Under the pieces are notes generated by a model that was not told where the DNA came from, did not search any database, and saw only the letters and a program-made list of their open reading frames with translations. A DNA stretch of 64,000 bases from NCBI GenBank assembly GCA_963662575.1, contig OY759723.1:1116001-1180000 (forward strand), in the 5' to 3' direction. How positions within the stretch are numbered: position 1 is the first letter of the stretch; each line of letters starts with the position of its first letter. Position numbers and translations under genes: made by a program. Of the stretch, positions 7,653 through 15,466 are shown one piece after another. Source of the stretch: Bin5 sp963662575. GTDB lineage: Bacteria; Chloroflexota; Anaerolineae; Caldilineales; Caldilineaceae.

Positions 7653-8993
7653 ATGAACATTATCTATTTACATTCGCACGACACGGGCCGGTATTTGCAG
7701 CCGTACGGCCATGCGGTGCCCGCGCCCAATTTGCAGAGGTTGGCGGAGGAGGGCGTTCTGTTCCGGCGGGCGTTCAGCGCGGCGCCGACGTGTTCGCCGA
7801 GCCGGGCCTGTCTGCTGACGGGCCAGAGTTCGCACTCCTGCGGGCAGCTGGGACTGGCTAACCGGGACTTCTTTCTGCAACATCCCGAACGGCACCTGGC
7901 AAACTTCCTGCGCAGCCACGGCTACAGTACCGCTCTTTGCGGCTTTCAACACCTGACGCTCGATTCGCGCACGCTGGGCTACGAATGGATCGCCGAAGCC
8001 GACCCGCCCGAGTCCCGGGGGCCGGAGTACAGAACGGAGGCTGCGGTGGAGTTCATCAACCGCGAGCATGACCGCCCCTTCTTCCTCACCGTAGGCTATT
8101 CCGAGACTCATCGCGTCTTCCCAGAGCCGAGCGAGGAGGAGGATGTACGCTATACGCTGCCGCCGGCGCCGCTGCCCGATACGCCGGAGACCCGCTACGA
8201 CATGGCCTCCTACAAACGCATGGCCAAGATTCTGGACGACCAGGTCGGGATTGTTCTGAACGCGCTGGAAGAGGCCGGCCTGGCCGAGGATACGCTGTTC
8301 ATCTACACGACCGACCACGGGCTGGCCTTCCCCGGCATGAAGTGCACGCTGACCGATCACGGCTTCGGCGTGTCGCTGATCGTGCGCGGGCCGCACGGCT
8401 TTGAAGGCGGCAAGGTCGTGGATGGCATGGTCTCCCAGATCGATATCTACCCGACCCTGTGCGAGTTGATGGACGTCGAGCGGCCGGCGTGGCTCCAAGG
8501 GCGCTCTGTTGTCCCGCTGGTGGCTGGTACGGCCGATGAGATTAACGAGGAGATCTTCGGGGAGGTGAGCTATCACGCCGGCTACGAACCGAAACGGGCC
8601 GTGCGTACGCAGCGCTGGAAGTATATACGGCGATTCGATCAGTGGGCGACGACGACGATGCCCAATATCGACAACGGGCCGAGCAAGCAGTATCTGATGG
8701 ACAACGGCCTGGCCGAGCGCAGGGTGCACGATGAGGCGCTCTACGACCTGATTTATGACCCGAATGAGGCCTGCAACCTGGTGAACGATCCTGTATACGC
8801 CGAAGCGCTGGCGGAGATGCGGGGGCGGCTCTCGTTATGGATGGAGCGCACCGATGACCCGCTGCTGCGAGGCCCTGTGCCGATGCCGGAGGGGGCTTAC
8901 GTGGACAGCCCGGGCGACCCCCATCCGGGCGTTTCGGAACGGGACTCGGTCAGCCAGTGGCTGCGGCGGGAGAAGCTGGACATTCGGGGATAG
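7653..8993 (+). CDS. Type I sulfatase (formylglycine-dependent)
   Basis: The 446-residue protein has the alkaline-phosphatase-like fold of sulfatases: an N-terminal metal Asp (SHDTGRY, D10), then C47-S-P-S-R, the C-x-P-x-R signature whose Cys becomes formylglycine, followed by LLTG. Further on are YTTDHG and DIYPTLCELMDV. No signal peptide is seen, so it probably acts on imported sulfated sugars. A Cys-type site needs a maturase, and one is encoded at 28480-29850. The start is the ATG at 7653 after a GAGGA site. It removes sulfate esters; the exact substrate is unknown, with heparan- or algal-type sugars possible. Confidence 0.88.
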   Translation: MNIIYLHSHDTGRYLQPYGHAVPAPNLQRLAEEGVLFRRAFSAAPTCSPSRACLLTGQSSHSCGQLGLANRDFFLQHPERHLANFLRSHGYSTALCGFQHLTLDSRTLGYEWIAEADPPESRGPEYRTEAAVEFINREHDRPFFLTVGYSETHRVFPEPSEEEDVRYTLPPAPLPDTPETRYDMASYKRMAKILDDQVGIVLNALEEAGLAEDTLFIYTTDHGLAFPGMKCTLTDHGFGVSLIVRGPHGFEGGKVVDGMVSQIDIYPTLCELMDVERPAWLQGRSVVPLVAGTADEINEEIFGEVSYHAGYEPKRAVRTQRWKYIRRFDQWATTTMPNIDNGPSKQYLMDNGLAERRVHDEALYDLIYDPNEACNLVNDPVYAEALAEMRGRLSLWMERTDDPLLRGPVPMPEGAYVDSPGDPHPGVSERDSVSQWLRREKLDIRG

Positions 8994-9014
8994 TGGTCAG
9001 TGGTCAGTGGCCGG
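8994..9014. repeat. Heptad array (CTGACCA type)
   Basis: Three 7-bp units directly after the sulfatase stop: TGGTCAG, TGGTCAG and TGGCCGG (CTGACCA on the other strand). It belongs to the same family as the array at 12481-12512. Confidence 0.6.
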
Positions 9015-9049
9015 TAGCTGACAGTCGGTGCAGCCACCGGCCACAGGAA

Positions 9050-10411
9050 TCATTTTTCTCCGAGGGCAAAGACCAGCGCCTCGATGAGGAGATCGATTTC
9101 GGACTCGGTCGCCACCAGGGGCGGGGCCACGATCAGGATGTTGCCGAGGCCGGGAACGGTGTTGCCGTTGCGTCCGAGGATGACGCCGGCCTGTTTGCAG
9201 CGGCCCAGGACGGCCAGCACTTCGGCGTCGTCGAGGGGCTGCTTGGTCTCCTTGTCGGCCACCAGCTCGAGGCCCAGGAGCAGCCCCCGGCCGCGCGCTT
9301 CGCCCACCCACGGGTGCGTTGACAGACTCTCCAGCTGCGCCAGTGCGTAGTCCCCCACGCTGCGGGCTTTCTCCACCAGACCTTCCTCTTCCACTATCTG
9401 AAGATTGCGCAGGCCGACGGCGGTGCTGACGGGATGGCCGCCGAAGGTGTTGATGTGGCGGAAGTGGCTCAGGTCGCCAGCCTCGCCCATGAAGGCGTCG
9501 AAGATGTACTCCTGAACGGCGGTCGCGGCGAGGGGCATATAGCCGCTAGAAAGCCCCTTGGCCATGGTGATGATGTCCGGCTTAACCTGCCAGTGGTCGT
9601 GGCCGAACAGTTTGCCCGTGCGTCCAAAACCGGAGACGACCTCGTCAAAGATGAGGAGCACGCCGTACTCGTCGCAGATTTCACGCACGCGCGGCAGGTA
9701 CTCGTCCGGCGGGACCAGCACTCCGCCGCCGGAGATGATCGGCTCCATCAGGACTGCGGCGACGGTCTCCGGACCTTCGTAGATGATGGTCTCTTCGATG
9801 GCCTGGGCGCAGGCGATGCCGTGCTCGGCCGCGGTGAGTTTGGGGTGGGCGCGGTAGGGATAGGGGGGCGGAACGTGGATGAAACCGGGCGCCATCGGCC
9901 CGTAGCCGATCTTGCGCTCGGCCTGGCCGGTGGCACTCATCGCGCCGAGCGTGTTGCCGTGGTAGGCGCGGTGGCGGGAGATGATCTTGTAGCGGGTGGC
10001 GCCGCCGGGTTTGCCGGATTGCAGGTGATACTGGCGGGCGAGCTTGAAGGCGGCCTCGTTGGCTTCGGAGCCGCTGGAGGAGAAGTAGACGCGGCCGGGC
10101 CAGCCGAGCATTTCCAGAATCTTGTCGGCAAGCTGCGCGCCGGGTGCGTGGGTCATGGTGGGCGCGAGATAGGCGAGCTCGGTCATCTGCGCGGCGGCGG
10201 TTTCGGCGAGTTCGCTGCGGCCGTAACCGATGTTGACACACCAGAGGCCGGCCATTGCGTCGAGGTAGCGACGGCCCTGGTCGTCTTCCAGGTAGCAGCC
10301 TTCCCCCCGCACGATGAGCGGAGGCGGGGTGTCGGCCAGCGGTCTGTGCTGGGTGAGGGGATGCCAGAGGGCGCGGACGTCCAGGTCGGAGATGGAAGGG
10401 GCAACGGTCAT
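9050..10411 (-). CDS. Class III (omega-) aminotransferase
   Basis: A 453-residue PLP enzyme of the class III family. Visible are SSSGSEANEAAFKLAR (phosphate and cofactor site, about 111-126), HGNT, FDEVVSGFGRTGK with D256, and the Schiff-base lysine K285 in TMAKGLSSGYMPL. The family moves an amino group from omega-amino acids or amines to pyruvate or similar acceptors. Sequence style resembles beta-alanine/taurine:pyruvate aminotransferases, but the donor cannot be fixed. It is transcribed opposite to the sulfatase and stands alone. A taurine-type role would fit sulfonate metabolism only loosely. Confidence 0.88.
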   Translation of the reverse strand: MTVAPSISDLDVRALWHPLTQHRPLADTPPPLIVRGEGCYLEDDQGRRYLDAMAGLWCVNIGYGRSELAETAAAQMTELAYLAPTMTHAPGAQLADKILEMLGWPGRVYFSSSGSEANEAAFKLARQYHLQSGKPGGATRYKIISRHRAYHGNTLGAMSATGQAERKIGYGPMAPGFIHVPPPYPYRAHPKLTAAEHGIACAQAIEETIIYEGPETVAAVLMEPIISGGGVLVPPDEYLPRVREICDEYGVLLIFDEVVSGFGRTGKLFGHDHWQVKPDIITMAKGLSSGYMPLAATAVQEYIFDAFMGEAGDLSHFRHINTFGGHPVSTAVGLRNLQIVEEEGLVEKARSVGDYALAQLESLSTHPWVGEARGRGLLLGLELVADKETKQPLDDAEVLAVLGRCKQAGVILGRNGNTVPGLGNILIVAPPLVATESEIDLLIEALVFALGEK

Positions 10412-10707
10412 TTTTTGTCTCGCTTCTGCTATGGAGTCGATGTTGTTTGTGGTGGGATCATACCAGCAACTGGCGATCCGGTCTACAATGCGCCGGAGGT
10501 TGTTGCAGCGGCAACCCCTGCGCAGTTGCGGAGGCCGGAGAAGACGCCAAACTGCAGTTCAGACGGCGCAGCAGATGCCGTGTATCTTCGCAATAGATAT
10601 GATAGAATGCGGACAGGTGCACTTGCTAGCTGAGGATCGTTCAGTTCTTAGTGGGGGATCTCACAAGCAGAAACTGACCATTGAAAGCGATAGGACGGGA
10701 GTCGAAA

Positions 10708-10995
10708 ATGGTACATGCACAGATACTATTGACAGAGAATCAGGCACGAATTCTGGAGCGGATAGCCGCGGAAGAGGAAACAACCGTAACTGAACTGATC
10801 CGCCAAAGTATCGATGACATGATTCGACACCGTAAGGATATTGATGGCGGGAAACAGATCGATGCCGAACGAGAGGAGCGTCGGCGGCGCGCTCTTGCCG
10901 TTGTCGGGGCGTTCTCCAGCGGTGTGGACGATCTTTCCGTCAATCACGATAAGTATCTGGCTGAAGCATATGCCAACGCAGACGGCGATGAGTAA
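10708..10995 (+). CDS. vapB: VapB-type antitoxin, ribbon-helix-helix
   Basis: A 95-residue protein with an N-terminal ribbon-helix-helix pattern (QILLTENQARILERIAAEEETTVTELIRQSI, written here only as positions 4-34) and a charged, probably disordered tail that would wrap the toxin. The ATG at 10708 was chosen because the RHH strand starts there; a TTG at 10681 would add nine residues. Its TAA overlaps the toxin ATG by one base. Such antitoxins bind their own promoter and neutralise the partner RNase. Confidence 0.75.
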   Translation: MVHAQILLTENQARILERIAAEEETTVTELIRQSIDDMIRHRKDIDGGKQIDAEREERRRRALAVVGAFSSGVDDLSVNHDKYLAEAYANADGDE

Positions 10996-11390
10996 TGGTA
11001 TTGGTCGATACCTCCGCGTTGATAGCGTTGCTTGATAGAGAAGACCGGTATCATGACGAAGCAACTCTGGTCTGGAGGCGTCTTGTCCTACAAGATGAGC
11101 CGGTTATCTGTACAAACTACGTAGTTGTGGAAGCAATTGCACTCGTTCAGAGGCGCCTCGGCTTAGCGGCAGTGCGCCGCCTATTGCAGGATCTGATTCC
11201 TTGGTTATCAATTGAATGGGTGCAGCCCGATATCCACGAAATGGCTGTCTCAGCGCTATTGACCGCGAACCGCCGTGGTCTTAGTTTTGTCGACTGCGTT
11301 AGCTTTGAAGTAGCACGTAGGAAGCGAATCAGTGCGATATTTGCTTATGACCGCGATTTTGTTAAGCACGGTTTTACTCCCATAAATTAG
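10995..11390 (+). CDS. vapC: VapC-type PIN-domain RNase toxin
   Basis: A 131-residue PIN-domain protein with the expected acidic residues: D5 (VDTSAL), E46 (VVVEAIAL), D100 (SFVDCVSF) and D119 (AYDRDF). Length is typical of VapC toxins, which cut tRNA or rRNA. The start overlaps the antitoxin stop, giving strict coupling. The pair sits between an aminotransferase and a sugar oxidoreductase, so it was probably inserted into the catabolic locus. Confidence 0.85.
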   Translation: MVLVDTSALIALLDREDRYHDEATLVWRRLVLQDEPVICTNYVVVEAIALVQRRLGLAAVRRLLQDLIPWLSIEWVQPDIHEMAVSALLTANRRGLSFVDCVSFEVARRKRISAIFAYDRDFVKHGFTPIN

Positions 11391-11417
11391 CCACAAATCC
11401 CATTTCAGGAGGACGAA

Positions 11418-12452
11418 ATGACCCAGGACACCATCCGCGTCGGCATTATCGGCGCCGGCGCCAACACGCGCGATCGGCATATTCCCGGTCTGCAGGCCAT
11501 CGAGGGCGTTGAGCTCGTTGCGGTCTGCAATCGCAGCCAGGAGTCGGGCGAGCGGGCCGCAAAACAGTTTGGCATCGAGCGGGTCTGCACCAACTGGCAG
11601 GATATCGTGCATGCCCCGGACGTGGACGCGGTGGTGATCGGCACGTGGCCGTACATGCACCGCCTCATCACCGTCGCGGCCCTGGAAGCGGACAAACACG
11701 TGATGTGCGAGGCCCGCATGGCGATGAACGCGTCGGAGGCCCACTGCATGTATGAAGCGCTGCGCAGCCGCCCGCATTTGGTGGCGCAGATCGTGCCCTC
11801 ACCCTTCAGCTTGCGCGTGGACCGCACCGTCCAGCGGCTGATCCGCGACGGCTGGCTGGGGGATGTGCTGGTGGTGGACATTCACGCCGGCGGCACCTTC
11901 ATTGATGAAGACAATACGATGCACTGGCGTCACAATATGGACTTCAGCGGGCTGAACGTGATGACGATGGGCATCTGGTATGAAGCGATGTTGCGCTGGG
12001 TTGGCGAGGCTACCAGCATCATCGCCCAAGGCAAGACCTTCACGCCGATGCGCAAGGATGAGCAGGGGCGCCTGATGGGCGTGCGCATTCCCGATCATAT
12101 CGACATCATCGCCGACCTGGCCTGCGGCGGACAGGCGCATATTCAGGTCAGCAGCGTCACCGGCTTCGGTGAGCCGCCCTCAGCGGCCATCTATGGCAGC
12201 GAAGGCACGCTGCATTTCAGCGGCGACGTCCTGACGGGCGGACAGCGCGGCGATGACGGCCTCAGCGAAATCGAGGTGCCCGCGCACGAGGCGGGCGGCT
12301 GGCGCGTCGAAGATGAGTTTATCAGCGCAATCCGCGGGCAGGAGGAGATCACTCACACTGATTTCGCCACGGGCGTCAAGTACATGGAGTTCACCGAGGC
12401 CGTTTATCGCAGCCGGCGCAGCGGCGCAGCGGTGAGCCTGCCGCTGGTGTAG
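11418..12452 (+). CDS. Gfo/Idh/MocA-family oxidoreductase (degenerate EKP motif)
   Basis: A 344-residue protein with an N-terminal Rossmann fold (GIIGAGA at residues 9-15) and the C-terminal alpha/beta domain of Gfo/Idh/MocA dehydrogenases, which oxidise or reduce sugars and cyclitols with NAD(P). At the end of the Rossmann domain, where CEKP normally provides the catalytic Lys, the sequence reads CEARM, so the lysine is missing. It may be inactive, use another base, or catalyse a different step. AGGAGG lies eight bases before the ATG. It precedes the mutarotase and the amidohydrolase on the same strand. Confidence 0.82.
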   Translation: MTQDTIRVGIIGAGANTRDRHIPGLQAIEGVELVAVCNRSQESGERAAKQFGIERVCTNWQDIVHAPDVDAVVIGTWPYMHRLITVAALEADKHVMCEARMAMNASEAHCMYEALRSRPHLVAQIVPSPFSLRVDRTVQRLIRDGWLGDVLVVDIHAGGTFIDEDNTMHWRHNMDFSGLNVMTMGIWYEAMLRWVGEATSIIAQGKTFTPMRKDEQGRLMGVRIPDHIDIIADLACGGQAHIQVSSVTGFGEPPSAAIYGSEGTLHFSGDVLTGGQRGDDGLSEIEVPAHEAGGWRVEDEFISAIRGQEEITHTDFATGVKYMEFTEAVYRSRRSGAAVSLPLV

Positions 12453-12480
12453 AGGCGGTGGCCCAGAGAGCGCCCCACAA

Positions 12481-12512
12481 CTGACCACTGGGCACTGGGC
12501 ACTGATCACTGC
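12481..12512. repeat. Heptad array (CTGNNNN type)
   Basis: Four full 7-bp units plus a partial one: CTGACCA, CTGGGCA (twice), CTGATCA, then CTGC. It lies in the 82-base gap between the oxidoreductase and mutarotase genes. Only the CTG and the final A are constant. Confidence 0.7.
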
Positions 12513-12534
12513 CCGCTAAAACAGGGGGAGACCG

Positions 12535-12858
12535 ATGAAACGATACGGAATGGTCATTCGCGTCAGACCGGAGTTGGAGGATGCCTACGTACATCTGCAC
12601 GCCAACACCTGGCCTGAAGTCCTCCAGCGCATCAGCGACTGCAATATGCGCAACTACACGATCTTCATGCGCGACGGCTATCTGTTCGCCTATTACGAGT
12701 ATGTTGGCGACGACTACGAGGCCGACATGGCGAAGATGGCTGCCGACCCGGTGACGCAGGCGTGGTGGAAGCTGACCGATCCCTGCCAGGAGCCGGTGGA
12801 GAGCGCGGCCGAGGGCGAGAAGTGGGCGGAGATGGAGGAGGTATTCCATCATGACTGA
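12535..12858 (+). CDS. L-rhamnose mutarotase-family protein
   Basis: A 107-residue ferredoxin-like alpha/beta protein of the RhaM/DUF718 family. Marks are the N-terminal RYGMVIRVRPE strand, HANTWPEVL with the conserved His and Trp, and the WWKLTDPCQEP block near the C-terminus. RhaM interconverts the anomers of L-rhamnose; relatives act on L-fucose. An AGGGGGAG site precedes the ATG. Its end overlaps the start of the amidohydrolase by 8 bases, so the two products probably act in one pathway for a deoxy sugar. Confidence 0.85.
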   Translation: MKRYGMVIRVRPELEDAYVHLHANTWPEVLQRISDCNMRNYTIFMRDGYLFAYYEYVGDDYEADMAKMAADPVTQAWWKLTDPCQEPVESAAEGEKWAEMEEVFHHD

Positions 12859-13714
12859 GCGCAGGCGATACGTCGATACCCACGTGCATTTCTGGGACAG
12901 TTCGGTTATCGACTATCCATGGCTGGCGGGCGCGTCTGCCATCGCCCATCCCCATCTGCCGGCGGACCTGGAACGGGCGCGCGCCGGTGTCTCGTTGGAG
13001 CTGGCCGCGATCGTCTTCGAGGAGGCCGACTGTCTGCCGGCGCACGCGCTGCGAGAGGCGCAGTGGATTACCGAGCTGGCACAGGCGGAGCCGCGCATCC
13101 GCGGCATCGTCGCGAGCGCGGCTCTGGAGGACGGCGAAGGCGCCCGGCCCCATCTGCAGGCGCTGGCCGAACTGCCCCTGGTCAAAGGCATCCGCCGCTT
13201 GATCCAGGACGAGCCGCTGGGCTTCTGTATTGCGCCGGACTTTGTGCGGGGCGTGCAGCTGCTGCCCGAGTTCGGTTTCAATTTCGACCTGTGCATCTAC
13301 CATCCACAGATGGGGGACGTGCTTGAACTGGTGGCGCAGTGCCCGGATGTCTCCTTTCTGCTCGATCATATCGGCAAACCGGGTATCGCGGACGGCATTA
13401 TGCAGCCGTGGAAGGACCAGCTGCGCGAGCTGGCCAGCCGGCCGGATATCCACTGCAAGCTCTCCGGCGTAACGACGGAGGCGGACCATCAGAACTGGAA
13501 CCGGGATGAGCTGCGGCCATACATCGAGCACGTGCTGGACTGTTTCGGCCCGGACCGGGTGATCTTCGGCTCCGACTGGCCGGTGGTCGACATGGCCGCC
13601 GACTATCGCACCTGGTTTGATATCGTCCAGGACAGCATCAGCCATTTCAGCGCGCAGGAGCAGCAGAAGATCATGCACGACAACGGCGTGCGCTTTTACC
13701 GGCTGGAGATTTAA
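12851..13714 (+). CDS. Amidohydrolase-family lactonase (L-fuconolactonase-like)
   Basis: A 287-residue TIM-barrel protein of the amidohydrolase_2 type. The VDTHVHFWD motif (residues 8-16) gives the two metal histidines, LDHIGKPG lies in the middle, and IFGSDWPV carries the catalytic Asp near residue 240. Members hydrolyse sugar lactones such as L-fuconolactone or L-rhamnonolactone, or act as decarboxylases. Overlap with the mutarotase gene favours the lactonase reading within a non-phosphorylating deoxy-sugar route (mutarotase, dehydrogenase, lactonase). No dehydratase or aldolase follows directly. Confidence 0.8.
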   Translation: MTERRRYVDTHVHFWDSSVIDYPWLAGASAIAHPHLPADLERARAGVSLELAAIVFEEADCLPAHALREAQWITELAQAEPRIRGIVASAALEDGEGARPHLQALAELPLVKGIRRLIQDEPLGFCIAPDFVRGVQLLPEFGFNFDLCIYHPQMGDVLELVAQCPDVSFLLDHIGKPGIADGIMQPWKDQLRELASRPDIHCKLSGVTTEADHQNWNRDELRPYIEHVLDCFGPDRVIFGSDWPVVDMAADYRTWFDIVQDSISHFSAQEQQKIMHDNGVRFYRLEI

Positions 13715-13727
13715 CTGCAGTTTTTAG

Positions 13728-13784
13728 TGGAGATCCCGGAGGGGACCGGGATCCTGCCAAGGTGAGAGCCCGTGGTACACGCTT
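13728..13784 (+). other. Structured intergenic segment upstream of xylA
   Basis: Two adjacent hairpins are visible: GATCCCG pairs with CGGGATC around a GAGGGGAC loop, and CCAAG pairs with CTTGG. The second encloses GGTGAGAGCCCGTGG, a string like one seen in domain I of 23S/28S rRNA. I do not recognise a riboswitch class. It could be a degraded rRNA-like fragment, a cis-regulatory RNA or chance. The remaining gap up to 13900 is AT-rich and featureless apart from the GAGGAG site before xylA. Confidence 0.35.
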
Positions 13785-13900
13785 GGTAGCATATTGGACA
13801 TATATTCGTTTTTCGTTTTTTGTGCTTCCTTGTGTTCGGCGGGGGCGCGGTTGCGAAGAACTGGAAACATAAAACTCAGAAAAATAGCGAGGAGTGATTC

Positions 13901-15061
13901 ATGCCCTATACACCCAAACCGGAAAATAAGTTCAGCTTCGGTCTCTGGACCGTCGGCAACATCGGGCGCGACCCCTTCGGCGACCCTGTGCGGGAGGTCC
14001 GTTCGCCGGTGCAACTGGTCCAATTGCTGGGGGAGGTCGGCGCCTGGGGCGTCAACTTCCATGACAACGACCTGGTCCCGATCGACGCGACTGCAGCGGA
14101 GCGCGACCGGATCGTGCGCGACTTCAAGAAAGCGCTGGACGATAACGGGCTGGTCGTGCCGATGGCGACGACGAATCTCTTTACGCACCCGGCTTTTCGG
14201 GACGGCGCCTTCACCAGCACCGACCCGGAGGTACGGGCGTATGCGCTGCAGAAGACGATGGCCGCCATCGACCTGGGGGCTGAGTGCGGGGCCAACACGT
14301 ATGTCTTCTGGGGCGGGCGCGAAGGCACCGAGACGGATGCGAGCAAGAGTGCTGCCGATACCGGCAAATGGTTCCAGGAGGCGCTCAACTTCCTGTGTGA
14401 GTATGTGATGGACCAAGGTTATGATCTGCGCTTTGCGCTGGAGCCGAAGCCGAACGAGCCGCGCGGCGACATCTATTTGGCGACGGTTGGGCACATGCTG
14501 GCGTTCATCGAAACGCTGGACCACCCGGAGATGATCGGCGTGAATCCGGAGGTCGCGCACGAGCATATGGCAGGGCTGAACTTTACCCATGCGGTGGCGC
14601 AGGCGTGGAACGCGGGCAAGCTGTTCCACATCGACCTCAACGATCAGAACCTGGGACGATACGATCAGGACTTCCGCTTCGGCAGCCATAACATCAAGCA
14701 GGCATTCTTCCTGGTCAAGTTCCTGGAAGACGTTGGCTACGACAACCCGCGGCACTTTGACGCCCACGCCTACCGCTCCTCCGATTACCAGGACGTCAAG
14801 GCCTTCGCCAGCGGCTGTATGCGCACCTACCTGATCCTGAAGGAGAAGGCCGAGCAGCTGCGCGAGCACAAAGAGATCCAGGCGTTGCTGGCACAGATCA
14901 ACGCTGATGACGGCTCGATGGACGGTTTCAGGGGAGCTTACTCCGCGGAGAAGGCGGCCGGTCTTAAGGCGCATGCCTTTGACCGCGATGAGCTTGGCCG
15001 TCGCGGCAAGCCGTATGAGCGGCTGGACCAGTTGGTGGTTGAGCTGTTGCTCGGGGTGTGA
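13901..15061 (+). CDS. xylA: Xylose isomerase
   Basis: A 386-residue class I (Streptomyces-type) xylose isomerase, converting D-xylose to D-xylulose in the cytoplasm. Seen are FSFGLWTVGN at the N-terminus, FHDNDL with the catalytic His, WGGREG, ALEPKPNEPRGDI with the bridging metal Glu, NPEVAHE and FHIDLNDQ with the second metal site; length fits the class. A GAGGAGTG ribosome site precedes the ATG. The kinase gene follows after a 405-base gap, so the two may be separately transcribed or the gap was enlarged by the repeat inside it. Confidence 0.96.
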   Translation: MPYTPKPENKFSFGLWTVGNIGRDPFGDPVREVRSPVQLVQLLGEVGAWGVNFHDNDLVPIDATAAERDRIVRDFKKALDDNGLVVPMATTNLFTHPAFRDGAFTSTDPEVRAYALQKTMAAIDLGAECGANTYVFWGGREGTETDASKSAADTGKWFQEALNFLCEYVMDQGYDLRFALEPKPNEPRGDIYLATVGHMLAFIETLDHPEMIGVNPEVAHEHMAGLNFTHAVAQAWNAGKLFHIDLNDQNLGRYDQDFRFGSHNIKQAFFLVKFLEDVGYDNPRHFDAHAYRSSDYQDVKAFASGCMRTYLILKEKAEQLREHKEIQALLAQINADDGSMDGFRGAYSAEKAAGLKAHAFDRDELGRRGKPYERLDQLVVELLLGV

Positions 15062-15107
15062 ACGGCAGTTTTTGGTTTCTGGTTTATAGTTTTTAGGTAA
15101 CTACTAA

Positions 15108-15308
15108 GCCACAGTACTTGACCAGCCAGTCATCCTTGGAACCATTCAGGCTCTTGGTGACGTAACTGGTGTACAGCCGCCGCCATGCTCGCCAGCCGAC
15201 ACGTTGCGAAGAATGCACACGGTCGGTGAGAGATGGTTTTGTAGGGGGGCGTTGCGGGGGCGCAGCCCCTGCACAAGGGAGGGCGCTTGCGCCCGACCGC
15301 CCAAAATA
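15108..15308 (-). repeat. Dispersed repeat, copy B (about 190 bp, inverted relative to copy A)
   Basis: Read on the minus strand, this segment shares ordered blocks with 5535-5718: TTTTGGGCGGTCGGGC, CCTCCCTTG, CCCCCGCAACGCC, CTCACC, TTACGT, GCCTGAATGG and AAGTACTG. It fills most of the xylA-xylB gap. Short frames across both copies end in similar peptides (SYVTKSLNG against NYVTRRPEW), so a decayed gene end is possible. Confidence 0.65.
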
Positions 15309-15422
15309 CAACAATGTGGGGAGAAAGAACACCTTTGCTCCCCTCGTTCAGGGTTGCGAATCAGTTGCGGCTGAGTAGTTACGTTTCTAGTTTTTGTAAC
15401 ACCATTGCCAACCAGCAGTTCA

Positions 15423-15450
15423 CTGAAAACTGACTGCTGAAAACTACAAA
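15423..15450. repeat. Heptad array (CTGAAAA type)
   Basis: Four 7-bp units: CTGAAAA, CTGACTG, CTGAAAA and CTACAAA, ending 16 bases before the xylB start. Confidence 0.6.
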
Positions 15451-15466
15451 GAAGGGGCGCTGGAAA

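Noticed and set aside
9434..10633. 399-codon plus-strand frame opposite the aminotransferase
   Set aside because: Antisense shadow of a clear class III aminotransferase in GC-rich DNA.
15093..15332. 79-codon minus-strand frame with a Cys/Pro-rich start
   Set aside because: It falls in the dispersed repeat; the other copy does not keep the same full frame. At most it is a decayed gene end.
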